The translations under genes were made by a program, and so were the position numbers. 64,000 nt of DNA from Monodelphis domestica (lineage: Eukaryota > Chordata > Mammalia > Didelphimorphia > Didelphidae): positions 212,525,635-212,589,634 of the forward strand of contig NC_077228.1 of the NCBI RefSeq assembly GCF_027887165.1, written 5' to 3'. A model generated the notes under the pieces. The model was given only the letters and a program-made list of their open reading frames with translations. It was not told the origin of the DNA and did not search any database. This document shows, one piece after another, positions 57,201 through 63,261 of the stretch (the stretch's first letter is position 1; every line of letters starts with the position of its first letter).

Positions 57201-59021
57201 ATTCTATAGAAGCACAAATGAAACTTAAATAAAACTTTCAAATGCTTTTTTTGTGAGCTTATAACATTTATACTTCTGAAGGTTTATTAAAGCTTAAAAC
57301 TTCACTAAGACTCTTGGGGCATCCTCTATAGTGGTCATTCAATCCATTCATTCATCAAATATTTATTAAGCACCTATTATGTTCCAGGAACATAGTCTAT
57401 AGATATATAATTGAAGTATTTGTCTTGATTTTCTAATCCTAACCAGTTTCTGAATTTCTTTTTGCTTGGACATCCCATACTTAAATACTTACTTAAATAA
57501 ATTAAATTTTTACAGACTCAACACAAGACACTTTATAGTTTGCAAAACTTTTTTTTTAAACCCTTACTTTCTGTTGTAGTAACAACTCTAAGGCAGAAGG
57601 GGTAAGAGATAGGCAAATGAGGTTAAAGACTTGGCCAGGGTCATACAGCTAGGAAATTGTCTGTTTGAACTCAAGTCCTTCTAACTCTAGGCCTGATGCT
57701 CTATCTATTGTACTACCTATCTGCCCAGACAAAGCCCTTTCCATACAAATTATTATCCCTCTTTTACAGATAAGGCAACAGAAGCTGAGACAGACAAAGT
57801 GTTCTGAAGCACGGGGTGCCCATCCCATTTTATGCCAACTTACACATTCCAGCAAGTACAGGGCCTCTTCTGGATATAACCGCTGCTGACCCCCTTCAGA
57901 GAAGCCCATGGTTTGCCAGAATTTACCCTATATGAAAGAGACAGTTGGTTATAAAGGTGAGGGGTCCCCTATAGGTGCCCCAGGGTCCCTCCTATCCACC
58001 TGCTGCTGGCTTGGGGTACTAGCACTCACCGCAAAGGATTTCAACGTTACCACCCCATCCTGAGGACTCCATTCAGCAGTCACCAAGCTGCCCCTGGATA
58101 AGGAGTAGAAGAAAAATTGGTTAGAAAATTATAAAAATTTATTTTTAAAATTCTGAATTTGAATCCTGGATTTGGGGTCGAATTCCCAGAACTGCGGCCC
58201 TTCTTGAGATTTTCAGAATATCATATTCCCTTCCTCTTCCTCCTTCCGTGCCCAAAGGCTTTGTTAATATCCAACAGTGGTCAGCCCTTCACTCCAAACT
58301 CTCACTCTCTGTCTTCCTTTAGTTTATCTATCTCTGTCTGACTTTCGGTCTCCGTCTCTCCATCCGAAACCCCCTAATTCTGGAGTCTCGCCCACCGTCG
58401 CTCCACTCGCTCTTCCGCAAAGAGTTTCCAAAGCTCCTCCCGGCACAGCCGCAGCTGTTCCTCCTGGGCCCTGGAGCCGTCGGGGAGGAAGACCTTCTGG
58501 CCATGCGAACGCAGGGGCAGCTTCTGGTTCCGGGAACGGGCTGCAAATAATTCCTCAGCGCTGTGGGAAGAGAAGAGAATGTCGGGGCTGCGAGGGGTCG
58601 AGAGAGAACCAAGACCACGGAGTGCGGGGTGACAAGGGGCCCCTGCCCCGTCTGTCCTGCCTCCCAGTCTTTGCCATTTTCCGGTCCTAGCTAGTCACCC
58701 TACACTACAGCATCTCTTCTCTTCTTCCCTTTCTCCTTCATCCTCCTTCCTTTCTCCCAGAAGCACTTAGACCCTCATTCCTAACTCTGTCCCGCTTCTC
58801 CAGAACTTACTCCTCCAACTCTCCCCTCCTTTAGCCCCAAACTACCCCCGCCCCCACGTGGTCTACCTGCAGAATCTTAGAGGATTTCCTGGGGGCGCCA
58901 CCCCTTCAAGGTCAGCCCTCTCCACCCAGGCTCACCTGAGCACTCGGCCAGCGGGAACTAGCACAGCCTCGGGCTCCAGCTCGGGCTCCGGCTCAGGCTC
59001 GGGTTCCAGAGCCGGATCCAT
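45055..59021 (-). CDS. TSEN54: TSEN54, tRNA-splicing endonuclease subunit 54, complete coding region in 11 exons
   Basis: TSEN54 is a structural subunit of the nuclear tRNA-splicing endonuclease (with TSEN2, TSEN34 and TSEN15), which excises introns from pre-tRNAs; the family is also linked to mRNA 3'-end processing. Eleven exons with GT-AG borders keep phase and total 1,647 bases, or 548 residues, against 526 in human as I recall it. The N-terminal tRNA_int_end_N2-type domain spans roughly residues 70-183 and includes [18 protein letters not shown] and [12 protein letters not shown]. Residues 184-219 are basic (HGKRKRR) and could hold a nuclear localisation signal. Exon 8 encodes a long, probably disordered linker. 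The C-terminal domain (about 455-548) includes [17 protein letters not shown] and ends FTLPVDLAH. The N-terminus carries an unusually long Glu-Pro run. There is no sign of decay. It is transcribed toward LLGL2 and divergently from CASKIN2. Confidence 0.97.
45628..45925. repeat. CORE-SINE and old repeat in TSEN54 intron 10
   Basis: Minus CORE-SINE 45,628-45,822, followed by a plus copy (45,825-45,925) of the unnamed family (AGTCCATGACACAAATAAGG). Confidence 0.82.
46200..46835 (+). repeat. RTE-tailed SINE carrying two nested CORE-SINEs
   Basis: The RTE SINE runs 46,200-46,415 and resumes at 46,797 (AGTTGGACACGACTGAAAAA, ending CAACAACA). Between lie CORE-SINE pieces at 46,416-46,555 (3' cut) and 46,556-46,760, then a second tail fragment (AATTCTAAGATGGAAAGGAA). 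All lie in TSEN54 intron 10. Confidence 0.82.
46987..47103 (-). CDS. TSEN54: TSEN54 exon 10 (residues 460-499)
   Basis: It encodes [20 protein letters not shown] and [16 protein letters not shown], the conserved core of the C-terminal domain. The acceptor is ATCAGTAG and the donor is GTGG|GTATGA. Against the human protein I recall, one or two residues are missing at the exon 9/10 junction. Confidence 0.96.
47526..47586 (-). CDS. TSEN54: TSEN54 exon 9 (residues 440-460)
   Basis: It encodes [19 protein letters not shown], matching human VVLQHISVLQTTHLPDGG. The acceptor is GAATGCAG and the donor is ATGG|GTAGGT. It ends in phase 2 and leads into the C-terminal domain. Confidence 0.94.
47673..47945 (+). 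repeat. Truncated CORE-SINE and AT-rich run
   Basis: The plus SINE stops after CACTTAACCCCC at 47,793. In place of its 3' third there is a C run and about 130 bases of nearly pure A/T. Confidence 0.75.
48066..48727 (-). CDS. TSEN54: TSEN54 exon 8 (residues 219-440), linker
   Basis: This is the largest exon at 662 bases. The first half is poorly conserved and rich in Ser, Pro and Glu. The second half is conserved: [68 protein letters not shown]. The alanine of FPNMA (codon at 48,399-48,397, residue 329 here) corresponds by my count to human Ala307, the site of the common pontocerebellar hypoplasia allele, and it is alanine here. The donor is CCCAG|GTATGA. Confidence 0.96.
49029..49133 (-). 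CDS. TSEN54: TSEN54 exon 7 (residues 184-219)
   Basis: It encodes [10 protein letters not shown], a less conserved stretch, and then a basic cluster [12 protein letters not shown] that resembles a nuclear localisation signal. The corresponding human stretch (GKRKRSSSSPR) is similar. The acceptor is TTCCACAG and the donor is CTCG|GTAACG. Confidence 0.94.
49135..49699. other. TSEN54: TSEN54 intron 6, unassigned part
   Basis: AT-rich from 49,430; no repeat that I can name. Confidence 0.4.
49700..50066 (+). repeat. RTE-tailed SINE and tetranucleotide microsatellite
   Basis: RTE SINE 49,700-49,940 (GGTGTCATGAAGAGTCAGAC); (ATCC/ATCT)n at 49,986-50,066. Confidence 0.85.
50067..50477. other. TSEN54: TSEN54 intron 6, exon-proximal unassigned part
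   Basis: Nothing that I can name downstream of exon 6. Confidence 0.45.
50478..50530 (-). CDS. TSEN54: TSEN54 exon 6 (residues 167-184)
   Basis: This short 53-base exon encodes [17 protein letters not shown] plus two bases. It is identical to the human protein over these residues as I recall it, and it closes the N-terminal domain. The acceptor is CCCTAG and the donor is CCTAG|GTAAGA. Confidence 0.96.
50838..50945 (-). repeat. RTE-tailed SINE fragment
   Basis: TTCATGACCCCATCTGTGGT and GTGGTTTGCCATTTTCTTTT; the CORE and head are missing. Confidence 0.65.
50985..51545 (+). mobile_element. Possible solo LTR of an endogenous retrovirus (fossil)
   Basis: The stretch has the composition of an LTR read on the plus strand: a TATA-like TTTAAAAG near 51,150, then a pyrimidine-rich part with a polyadenylation signal (ATAAATAAACT near 51,480) close to the 3' end. 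No internal region is attached, so it would be a solo LTR. The family and exact ends are not recognised. It looks moderately old. Confidence 0.4.
51560..51725 (-). repeat. MIR/CORE-type SINE
   Basis: Minus copy: AAGGAAACTCAGGCAAACAG, then GTCCAGGGTCACACTATTAA and the head complement. Confidence 0.78.
51975..52180 (+). repeat. CORE-SINE whose tail seeds a tandem array
   Basis: Full plus copy; head GGGGGCAGCTGGGTGGCTCA. Its tail (from about 52,137) is the first unit of the array that follows. Confidence 0.92.
52137..52600 (+). repeat. Minisatellite of six ~77-base units derived from a SINE tail
   Basis: Units start near 52,137, 52,215, 52,292, 52,370, 52,448 and 52,524 (spacing 76-78). Each has ACAGTATTGATTCCAAGATA or its T/G variant, AAGGTAAGGGTTT, an A run, then GAATCAACACTAATATATC and AATACTAATAATA. 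The array reads open on the minus strand, with no coding meaning. Confidence 0.95.
52600..52890 (-). repeat. CORE-SINE closing the array, and a MIR-type fragment
   Basis: A minus CORE-SINE at 52,600-52,765, in inverted orientation to the one at 51,975. MIR-type minus fragment at 52,800-52,890. Confidence 0.85.
53125..53223 (-). CDS. TSEN54: TSEN54 exon 5 (residues 134-166)
   Basis: The 33 codons begin [18 protein letters not shown] and end GFLQYQ, nearly the human sequence. The acceptor is CTTCCAG, the donor is CAG|GTATTC, and both borders are phase 0. Oppositely oriented SINEs lie on either side in the flanking introns. Confidence 0.96.
53270..53551. repeat. Old repeat and tetranucleotide microsatellite
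   Basis: 53,275-53,400 carries the old signature (CACTTACTAAGCATTTACAA, TGCCCTCAAGGAACTTACAT). A (TCTG)(TCCA)(TCTA) microsatellite spans 53,424-53,550. Confidence 0.8.
53785..54335 (+). repeat. Two CORE-SINEs in TSEN54 intron 4
   Basis: Plus copies at 53,785-53,965 (diverged) and 54,137-54,335 (well preserved), about 170 bases apart. Confidence 0.87.
54765..54940 (+). repeat. CORE-SINE, diverged
   Basis: GGGGCAGCTAGGTAACATAA head and TTGGGCAAGTCACTTAACTC; the tail is lost. Confidence 0.8.
55055..56640 (+). repeat. L1, 3' part of ORF2 and 3' UTR, in TSEN54 intron 4
   Basis: After a (TTTTC)n run the L1 begins near 55,088. It shows CAAAACAGTTTGGTACTAGC, GGAGGGGATGTGGCAAAAAT, GGAGTTGTGAACTGATCCAA, GAGGGGATGTCCATCAATTG and a complete 3' UTR ending near 56,640. 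It is 5'-truncated and decayed. It shares order with the L1 at 21,205. Confidence 0.85.
56660..56912 (-). repeat. CORE-SINE and (AATAA)n
   Basis: Minus copy 56,660-56,838, then an AT-rich piece and an (AAAAT)n run at 56,889-56,912. Confidence 0.82.
56913..57554. other. TSEN54: TSEN54 intron 4, unassigned part
   Basis: AT-rich. 57,345-57,400 has the old signature (AAATATTTATTAAGCACCTA). An 81-codon plus frame at 56,924 is not convincing. Confidence 0.45.
57555..57727 (-). repeat. CORE-SINE
   Basis: Diverged minus copy, 120 bases from the 3' border of TSEN54 exon 4. Confidence 0.78.
57844..57927 (-). CDS. TSEN54: TSEN54 exon 4 (residues 106-133)
   Basis: The 28 codons run from GKFWQTMGF through the strongly conserved [10 protein letters not shown]. 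The acceptor is CATATAG, the donor is TGT|GTAAGT, and both borders are phase 0. The only common SINE near it lies 120 bases downstream in intron 4. Confidence 0.96.
58030..58093 (-). CDS. TSEN54: TSEN54 exon 3 (residues 84-105)
   Basis: This 64-base exon encodes [20 protein letters not shown] and one further residue. It aligns with human [20 protein letters not shown]. It lies between TATCCAG and GTGAGT. Confidence 0.95.
58396..58560 (-). CDS. TSEN54: TSEN54 exon 2 (residues 29-84)
   Basis: The acceptor is CTTCCCACAG. The exon encodes [20 protein letters not shown] through [14 protein letters not shown], matching the human segment from ARELFAARS to QRVERL. It opens the N-terminal conserved domain. 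The donor is CGACG|GTGGGC and the exon ends in phase 2. Confidence 0.95.
58936..59021 (-). CDS. TSEN54: TSEN54 exon 1 (residues 1-29)
   Basis: The start codon at 59,021 begins [10 protein letters not shown] and the exon ends VPAGRVLS, as in human. The stretch between is an acidic Glu-Pro repeat that makes this end about 11 residues longer than the human one I recall. The donor is CTCAG|GTGAGC and the exon ends in phase 2. Confidence 0.95.
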
Positions 59022-59200
59022 TAGGCAGACATAGGCAACTCGGAGCCAGGCAGGCCCTTTCTAACTCCGCCTCCTGGACTCCGCGCGGCCCTAGAGCCCT
59101 TTGGATTTCTATGCTCTTGCAACTAAACTAACCTTCCTTCTCCCCGGGTCCTAGCGCCGAACCAATTTGCCTTCCCGCCGGATGGGAGCCTTCCCGGGCT
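59022..59200 (-). promoter_or_regulatory. TSEN54: TSEN54 proximal promoter
   Basis: Just upstream of the start codon the sequence is GC-rich. It contains a GC-box core (CTCCGCCTCC on the plus strand near 59,066) and a CCAAT motif at 59,162-59,166, which reads ATTGG on the transcribed strand. No TATA box is evident. The layout fits a CpG-type housekeeping promoter with a short 5' UTR. Confidence 0.55.
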
Positions 59201-60264
59201 CTTCCTCTGTCACTGCTACCCTCTGTCTGGTGGTGAGTGGAAGAAGTTCATGGGCTGAGGGGTACAACAAACAGTCTGACTTTTGGAAGATCCTGATCTC
59301 CACCCTATTCCATCCTCATCAACATACACGTGTTGAACACTTTCTTCAGGGCTAGTTCTAAGGTTGGACCGGAGGAGCCAGGAGTCCGGGGGTGGATCGG
59401 GCGGATAAAGAAATGCATGACCCTGGGGCAAGATATGTTGGTCTTTGGTCGCTAACGCCGTTTCGAAAGTAAAACTACGCTGGAAGGAGGGGAGAAAAGA
59501 GCTTGATACGAGGTAAGAGAGATGGGTTCCTAGATATGAATTAGGAAAATATTTGAATATTGTTAAAAGTGGACGCGGGAAATTTTAGGACTGTATCTAG
59601 GGGTGCCTAGACTTATGTCTTTCTTTAGTCCTAACCTAAGAATATCGGGCTAGGGGCTGGGGAGAGGGGGAACAGAGAGCTGTCCGACCCACGATAGTGC
59701 TGAAAATGAAGCTCTTCTCCGTCCCCTCCATTATGAGGTCCAAGCAAATGTCCTCACCTTCATCCACAACCCCTAAAGCCCAAATTATGGATTTCCTGGA
59801 GTAAAAATTCTCTTTTTCTAAAGATTTTTGTCTCTAGGGCGAGAGCAGGAATAACTAGTAGAGTGCCTTAATTTGCTGGTCTTCTGGCTAGAACTAGTGT
59901 AGTACCTCGATAAGACAGGCCAGCTAACTCAGAAGTTCATAGATTTAGAGTTAGAAGAATTCTAAGAGGTCATTTAATTCAGTCAACCTCTTCATTTCCA
60001 GGTGAGGAAATAGAGGCCCAGTAAGGAGACGTAACCGGTCTAAGATTACCCAGGTAATGAGTAGCAAAACGGATTCGTTCTCAGGAGTCTGGCTCCAATT
60101 CACACACCTCCTCCAATAAAAAGGATCCTTAACCCTCGAATTCCTTCCCACCTCTCCTCCCCACCCCCGCCCGACTTTCCAAAGGTTTTCCTAAAGACGT
60201 AGTAGAGTTTTGGGGGCGGTCCCCAGGAGCTCCCTAGTTCCTGAATCGGAAAGATTAGGAGCTG
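59201..60264. other. TSEN54-CASKIN2 interval with a MIR-type copy
   Basis: Mostly unassigned. A minus MIR-like repeat spans about 59,935-60,105 (TCATTTCCAGGTGAGGAAAT). Confidence 0.55.
59974..59979 (-). promoter_or_regulatory. Possible polyadenylation signal ATTAAA
   Basis: ATTAAA on the minus strand lies about 290 bases after the candidate exon C stop. It lies within an old MIR-like repeat, so its use is uncertain. Confidence 0.25.
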
Positions 60265-60373
60265 CTACAAACTGCTGAACGGTCTCAGGATCTTCCGCGA
60301 GATGGAGCCATTGCTCCGACTAGACACATGGGGCAAGAATAATTGGGGAGCCACAACTTTTTGGGGGGTGCTT
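60265..60373 (-). CDS. Candidate exon C (terminal) of the unrecognised minus-strand gene, 35 codons and stop
   Basis: Acceptor GGCTTCAG at 60,374 joins in the phase left by exon B and reads STPQKVVAPQLFLPHV, SSRSNGSISRKILRPFSSL and TAG. A competing AG lies 8 bases upstream and would shift the frame, so this junction is the weakest of the three. An ATTAAA lies at 59,979-59,974 on the same strand. The joined product would have about 154 residues. Confidence 0.35.
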
Positions 60374-60626
60374 CTGAAGCCTGGGAGTGAAAGGAAAGAG
60401 CGGAATGGAGGCCTCTTAATATTATTTTTCTTCCATCTTATGTTTTCTTTCCCCTTTGGGTCACTTTCTTTTCTAATTAATTTGATACTTTCTACATAGG
60501 ACGCTAACACCTACCACCTTCTCAGTGCCTAGCCAGAAGACTCCCTCTCCTGTGAGGAGGGACTGGGACTGGGGAGGGGGAGATAACTAGGGGAGAAAGG
60601 GGTGTAGAGTATGAGACGCGCCTCAC

Positions 60627-60760
60627 CTGGGCGCATGCGTCTTGTCAGCTTCGGACTCGGGTCGGGCAGGGACAGGAGCGAGTAGGCGGGGCGGAGCGGG
60701 CTGAATGACAGTCTTCGGCTCGACCGGGAGGGCCCCATAGCTCCAGAACTCCAAATCCGG
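60627..60760 (-). CDS. Candidate exon B of the unrecognised minus-strand gene, 44 codons
   Basis: A pyrimidine-rich acceptor (TTCTCCCTCCAG) and a strong donor (GCCCAG|GTGAGG) bound 134 bases. These are open in the phase set by exon A, giving PDLEFWSYGALPVEPK, TVIQPAPPRLLAPVPARP and ESEADKTHAP. It lies in the CpG island, where GC richness makes stops rare and all three frames are fairly open, so openness is weak evidence. The NRF1-like motif overlaps its last codons. Confidence 0.4.
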
Positions 60761-60789
60761 CTGGAGGGAGAAGAGGGTGTGGGGAGGGG

Positions 60790-60944
60790 GATGGGCGGGA
60801 TTTCCTGCTGGAGGCGCCGAGCCGGCCGCGGAGGAAGAGGAGAAGAAGGAGAAAGGAGAGGGGCCGCTGGGAGCTGTGCTCTGGAATTGCAGGGGGTTGA
60901 GGGGGTCCCTGAGAACTTAGGCGAAGCGGCTGGACCTGGAAGCG
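60790..60944 (+). other. CASKIN2: Candidate CASKIN2 non-coding exon 1
   Basis: Inside the CpG island a consensus plus-strand donor, AAGCG|GTGAGA, falls after 60,944. It is followed by about 1.8 kb without coding signal before the first coding exon. CASKIN2 is expected to start with a non-coding exon. The start near 60,790 is a guess from composition. Confidence 0.45.
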
Positions 60945-62271
60945 GTGAGACAGACTGCCTGGGATTGTGGGGGTGGGGGGACAGGGGAACAGGAGAAGCG
61001 AGATTGGAGGAGAATACAAAGTAACTTTCCTTGCGGGATAGGCTGTTACCCCCACCTTCCGATTCTCTGCTTCCCTTCGCATCCTCTCATCCCCACTTTC
61101 CACTACCCCCCAATCCCCAATCTAATCCGATCGAGTGCTTTTCCCCCTTTCCCGTCCCTCTTGTATTGTTTCTGCTCCCCGGGTAGGGGGTTCTGAAATG
61201 GTGGGGGCGCGGTGAATAATGAGCCCCGTACCCAGACGCGGGCGCCCTCTTGCTAGATAGCTGAGATTTGGGTCTTGGAAGTGGGGTGGGGGTGGGGGGT
61301 ATCCAACCTGCCTGAGCAGTATAGGAAGAGCCCGAGGGCTGTTTGCTTTGGGGGAGGGAGCCCCCTACAACCTAGGATCTGGGTCTCCGACTCCAGCTTT
61401 GGGGTGGGTGAAGGAATGGGATTAGCTGAGAAAACTGATGTTGGTTTAGTTCGAGAGTTTAGAACTTTCAGGGTGAAATGTAAAGAGGGTGGGTTGGAGG
61501 GGGGGACCGAGATTGGGAGCAACATCTTGCCTCTTTTCCGTACCAAAAAGGAGCCTACTTTCTTCTCCGCAAAACCCCTGCCCCCAAACAAACACATACA
61601 ACCAGAAATGGGTGAGCAACAGGTGTCCAGTGTCTGTCTAATAATTCAATGCTGTCGCCCTCCACTCACACAGATTCTTTTTGGGGGGTCACAGTACTGC
61701 CCCATATTCCCTCCATCCATCCCAACTTTCCTTAAAGAATCCTAGAATATCGAAGCTAGTGAACCAAGGCCAACTGGGGTGGTAAGGAATCAGATGTGTT
61801 TTTAGAGAGTAGCCCAGGATGTGTATGGAGCATGGGAGCCCTAAATTTCAGGCAGAGAATGTCAACTCCTACCCCTTGGGATTCATGCCCAGTGCCCTAG
61901 GCCCCCTTGCTTTCCATACCAACTCTATTGTCTGTGGGTGTTAGGAACCTGGGGCCATGGGGAAGGGGGGCTACTTTATCCTAGTCCCATGTCGTGCTGT
62001 AGAGCCTCTCCTGTCCCAAGTCTGAGGTGCTGCCAGATGCCCCATGGATATGTGACTCAGCCTCCCCTTCCCAGAACTCAGTGCTTCCTCCCATCAACCC
62101 AGCACCCCCACCCCTTCCCACTTTTTTGCATCATGGTTAGCTCTTCACCTTCTTGGCAGGCTTAGCCCCTCTTCTTCATCATAAAACAAAAATAATTCTG
62201 AGATTTCCTTGGAGTTGTTCTGAGATGACAGTAATCCCCAGGAGGTCCTAGATCTCTAGTTCTTGACTTAC
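60945..62271. other. CASKIN2: CASKIN2 intron 1, repeat-free part
   Basis: No repeat that I recognise for 1.3 kb; G-rich up to 61,500. Two overlapping open frames at 61,253-61,745 read as composition effects. Confidence 0.5.
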
Positions 62272-62493
62272 CTTGCATCTGATACCTTCTCTCTTCAGTT
62301 TCTTTAGGTCACAGTTGAAGATCTGAGCCTTCCTCTCCAGCAAAAGAGACTTCCGTTGTGTGGGGAATACCTTATCTTTCCAGGACCCAGACAGACCCCA
62401 TGACTTGCCAGAGGGCATGCTGGCATTTTTCAGGATAGACATTGGAGTTCCTGTGCCAAGCAGAGAAGGGTGGCGTGGCCAGTTCTGGCTCAT
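62272..62493 (-). CDS. Candidate exon A of an unrecognised minus-strand gene, 74 codons
   Basis: An ATG at 62,493 with G at -3 opens 74 codons that end in phase 0 at a perfect donor, AAG|GTAAGT. The product includes MSILKNASMPSGKSWGLSG, RKSLLLERKAQIFNCDLKK and LKREGIRCK, a basic and plausibly helical sequence without low complexity. Two CCAAT boxes lie 70-145 bases upstream. A second ATG at codon 18 could be the real start. I do not recognise the protein. The exon lies antisense inside CASKIN2 intron 1 and is repeat-free. A chance frame of this length is possible; the in-frame consensus donor is the main reason to believe it. Confidence 0.5.
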
Positions 62494-62559
62494 CCCGGAG
62501 TTGTCAGAAGCCGCAAGCTGGTCTCAGCCCAAATCTTCACACAGCCCACGCGCCCTCCA

Positions 62560-62641
62560 AGATTGGTTTTCCTGCTTGTGGTAGCAGCTCTCTAAGCACC
62601 TGGAACTGGGGCCAGTCAACTGCTAACAGCCAGCCATTGGC
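62560..62641 (-). promoter_or_regulatory. Paired CCAAT boxes upstream of candidate exon A
   Basis: On the minus strand CCAAT occurs at 62,640-62,636 (in GGGCCAATGG) and at 62,566-62,562 (in AAACCAATC), 70 and 145 bases before the candidate ATG. No TATA box is obvious. This could also be chance within CASKIN2 intron 1. Confidence 0.35.
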
Positions 62642-62813
62642 CCAAGGGCACCACTCCTCCTCAGCTCTGGACTTCCAACCCTAGGACTTTCAACTGGATT
62701 TTTTGCCAGGCCCTGGAGGAGCTGGAGCATGGTACCTTGAAGCCCAGGATCTCCGGGGCCATCTCCCGTTCTCTGTTTCCTGGTCCTTCAGAGCCCCAGT
62801 CCTCCAATTCAGG

Positions 62814-62907
62814 ATGGGGCGGGAGCAAGACCTGATTCTTGCAGTGAAGAATGGGGATGTGGCTGGGGTACAGAAGCTGGTGGCCAAATTCAAGGCAGCA
62901 AAGAGCA
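62814..62907 (+). CDS. CASKIN2: CASKIN2 first coding exon
   Basis: The ATG at 62,814 starts [20 protein letters not shown], then [12 protein letters not shown] recall human CASKIN2 as [20 protein letters not shown] followed by KLVAKVKATKT, so the match is clear. The donor is AGCA|GTGAGT after 62,907 in phase 1. The family has N-terminal ankyrin repeats (this exon starts the first), an SH3 domain and two SAM domains, and is related to the CASK-binding scaffold CASKIN1. The following exons lie outside the window. Two acceptors are possible for this exon: CCTTCAG after 62,791 or ATTCAG after 62,812. Confidence 0.95.
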
Positions 62908-63109
62908 GTGAGTGCCCCTGGTGTGACTGGCGGGCTGCCCTTTCCACAGGGATTGGGAAGGGCAGTGGGGGAGGAGAGGGTGTACAGGGCCTTGAATTTG
63001 GGGACAGAGGGAGGGAGGATTGGCTGAGGTGCATCACTGGTTGTGGAATTTGGGAATCATGCCTTTCTTTAAGTAATGCAGCTGAAAGGGAGGGAGAGAG
63101 CTCACATTA

Positions 63110-63261
63110 GGAGGGAAAAAAGGATCCCATAGACCTTGTAGACACTACGCTTCCTTGTTATATGGCCAGAACTGGTCTTAATGGAATCATTCCATTAGGA
63201 GTATTTATCCTTACAGTCCTTGTGGGTGGGTGAGTTGGAGTGTTCAGAGCTAGTACTTATC
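63110..63261. other. CASKIN2: CASKIN2 intron after first coding exon
   Basis: Unassigned. Confidence 0.5.

Larger units (their letters stand above)
60580..61260. promoter_or_regulatory. CpG island and probable CASKIN2 promoter
   Basis: This is a CG-dense, repeat-free stretch. It has GC boxes (GGCGGGGCGG near 60,687) and a palindromic NRF1-like core GCGCATGCGT at 60,631-60,640. It sits 5' of CASKIN2, 1.6 kb upstream of TSEN54 and on the opposite strand to it. A strong minus-strand donor (GCCCAG|GTGAGG at 60,627) lies in the same island, so transcription may be divergent. Confidence 0.65.
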
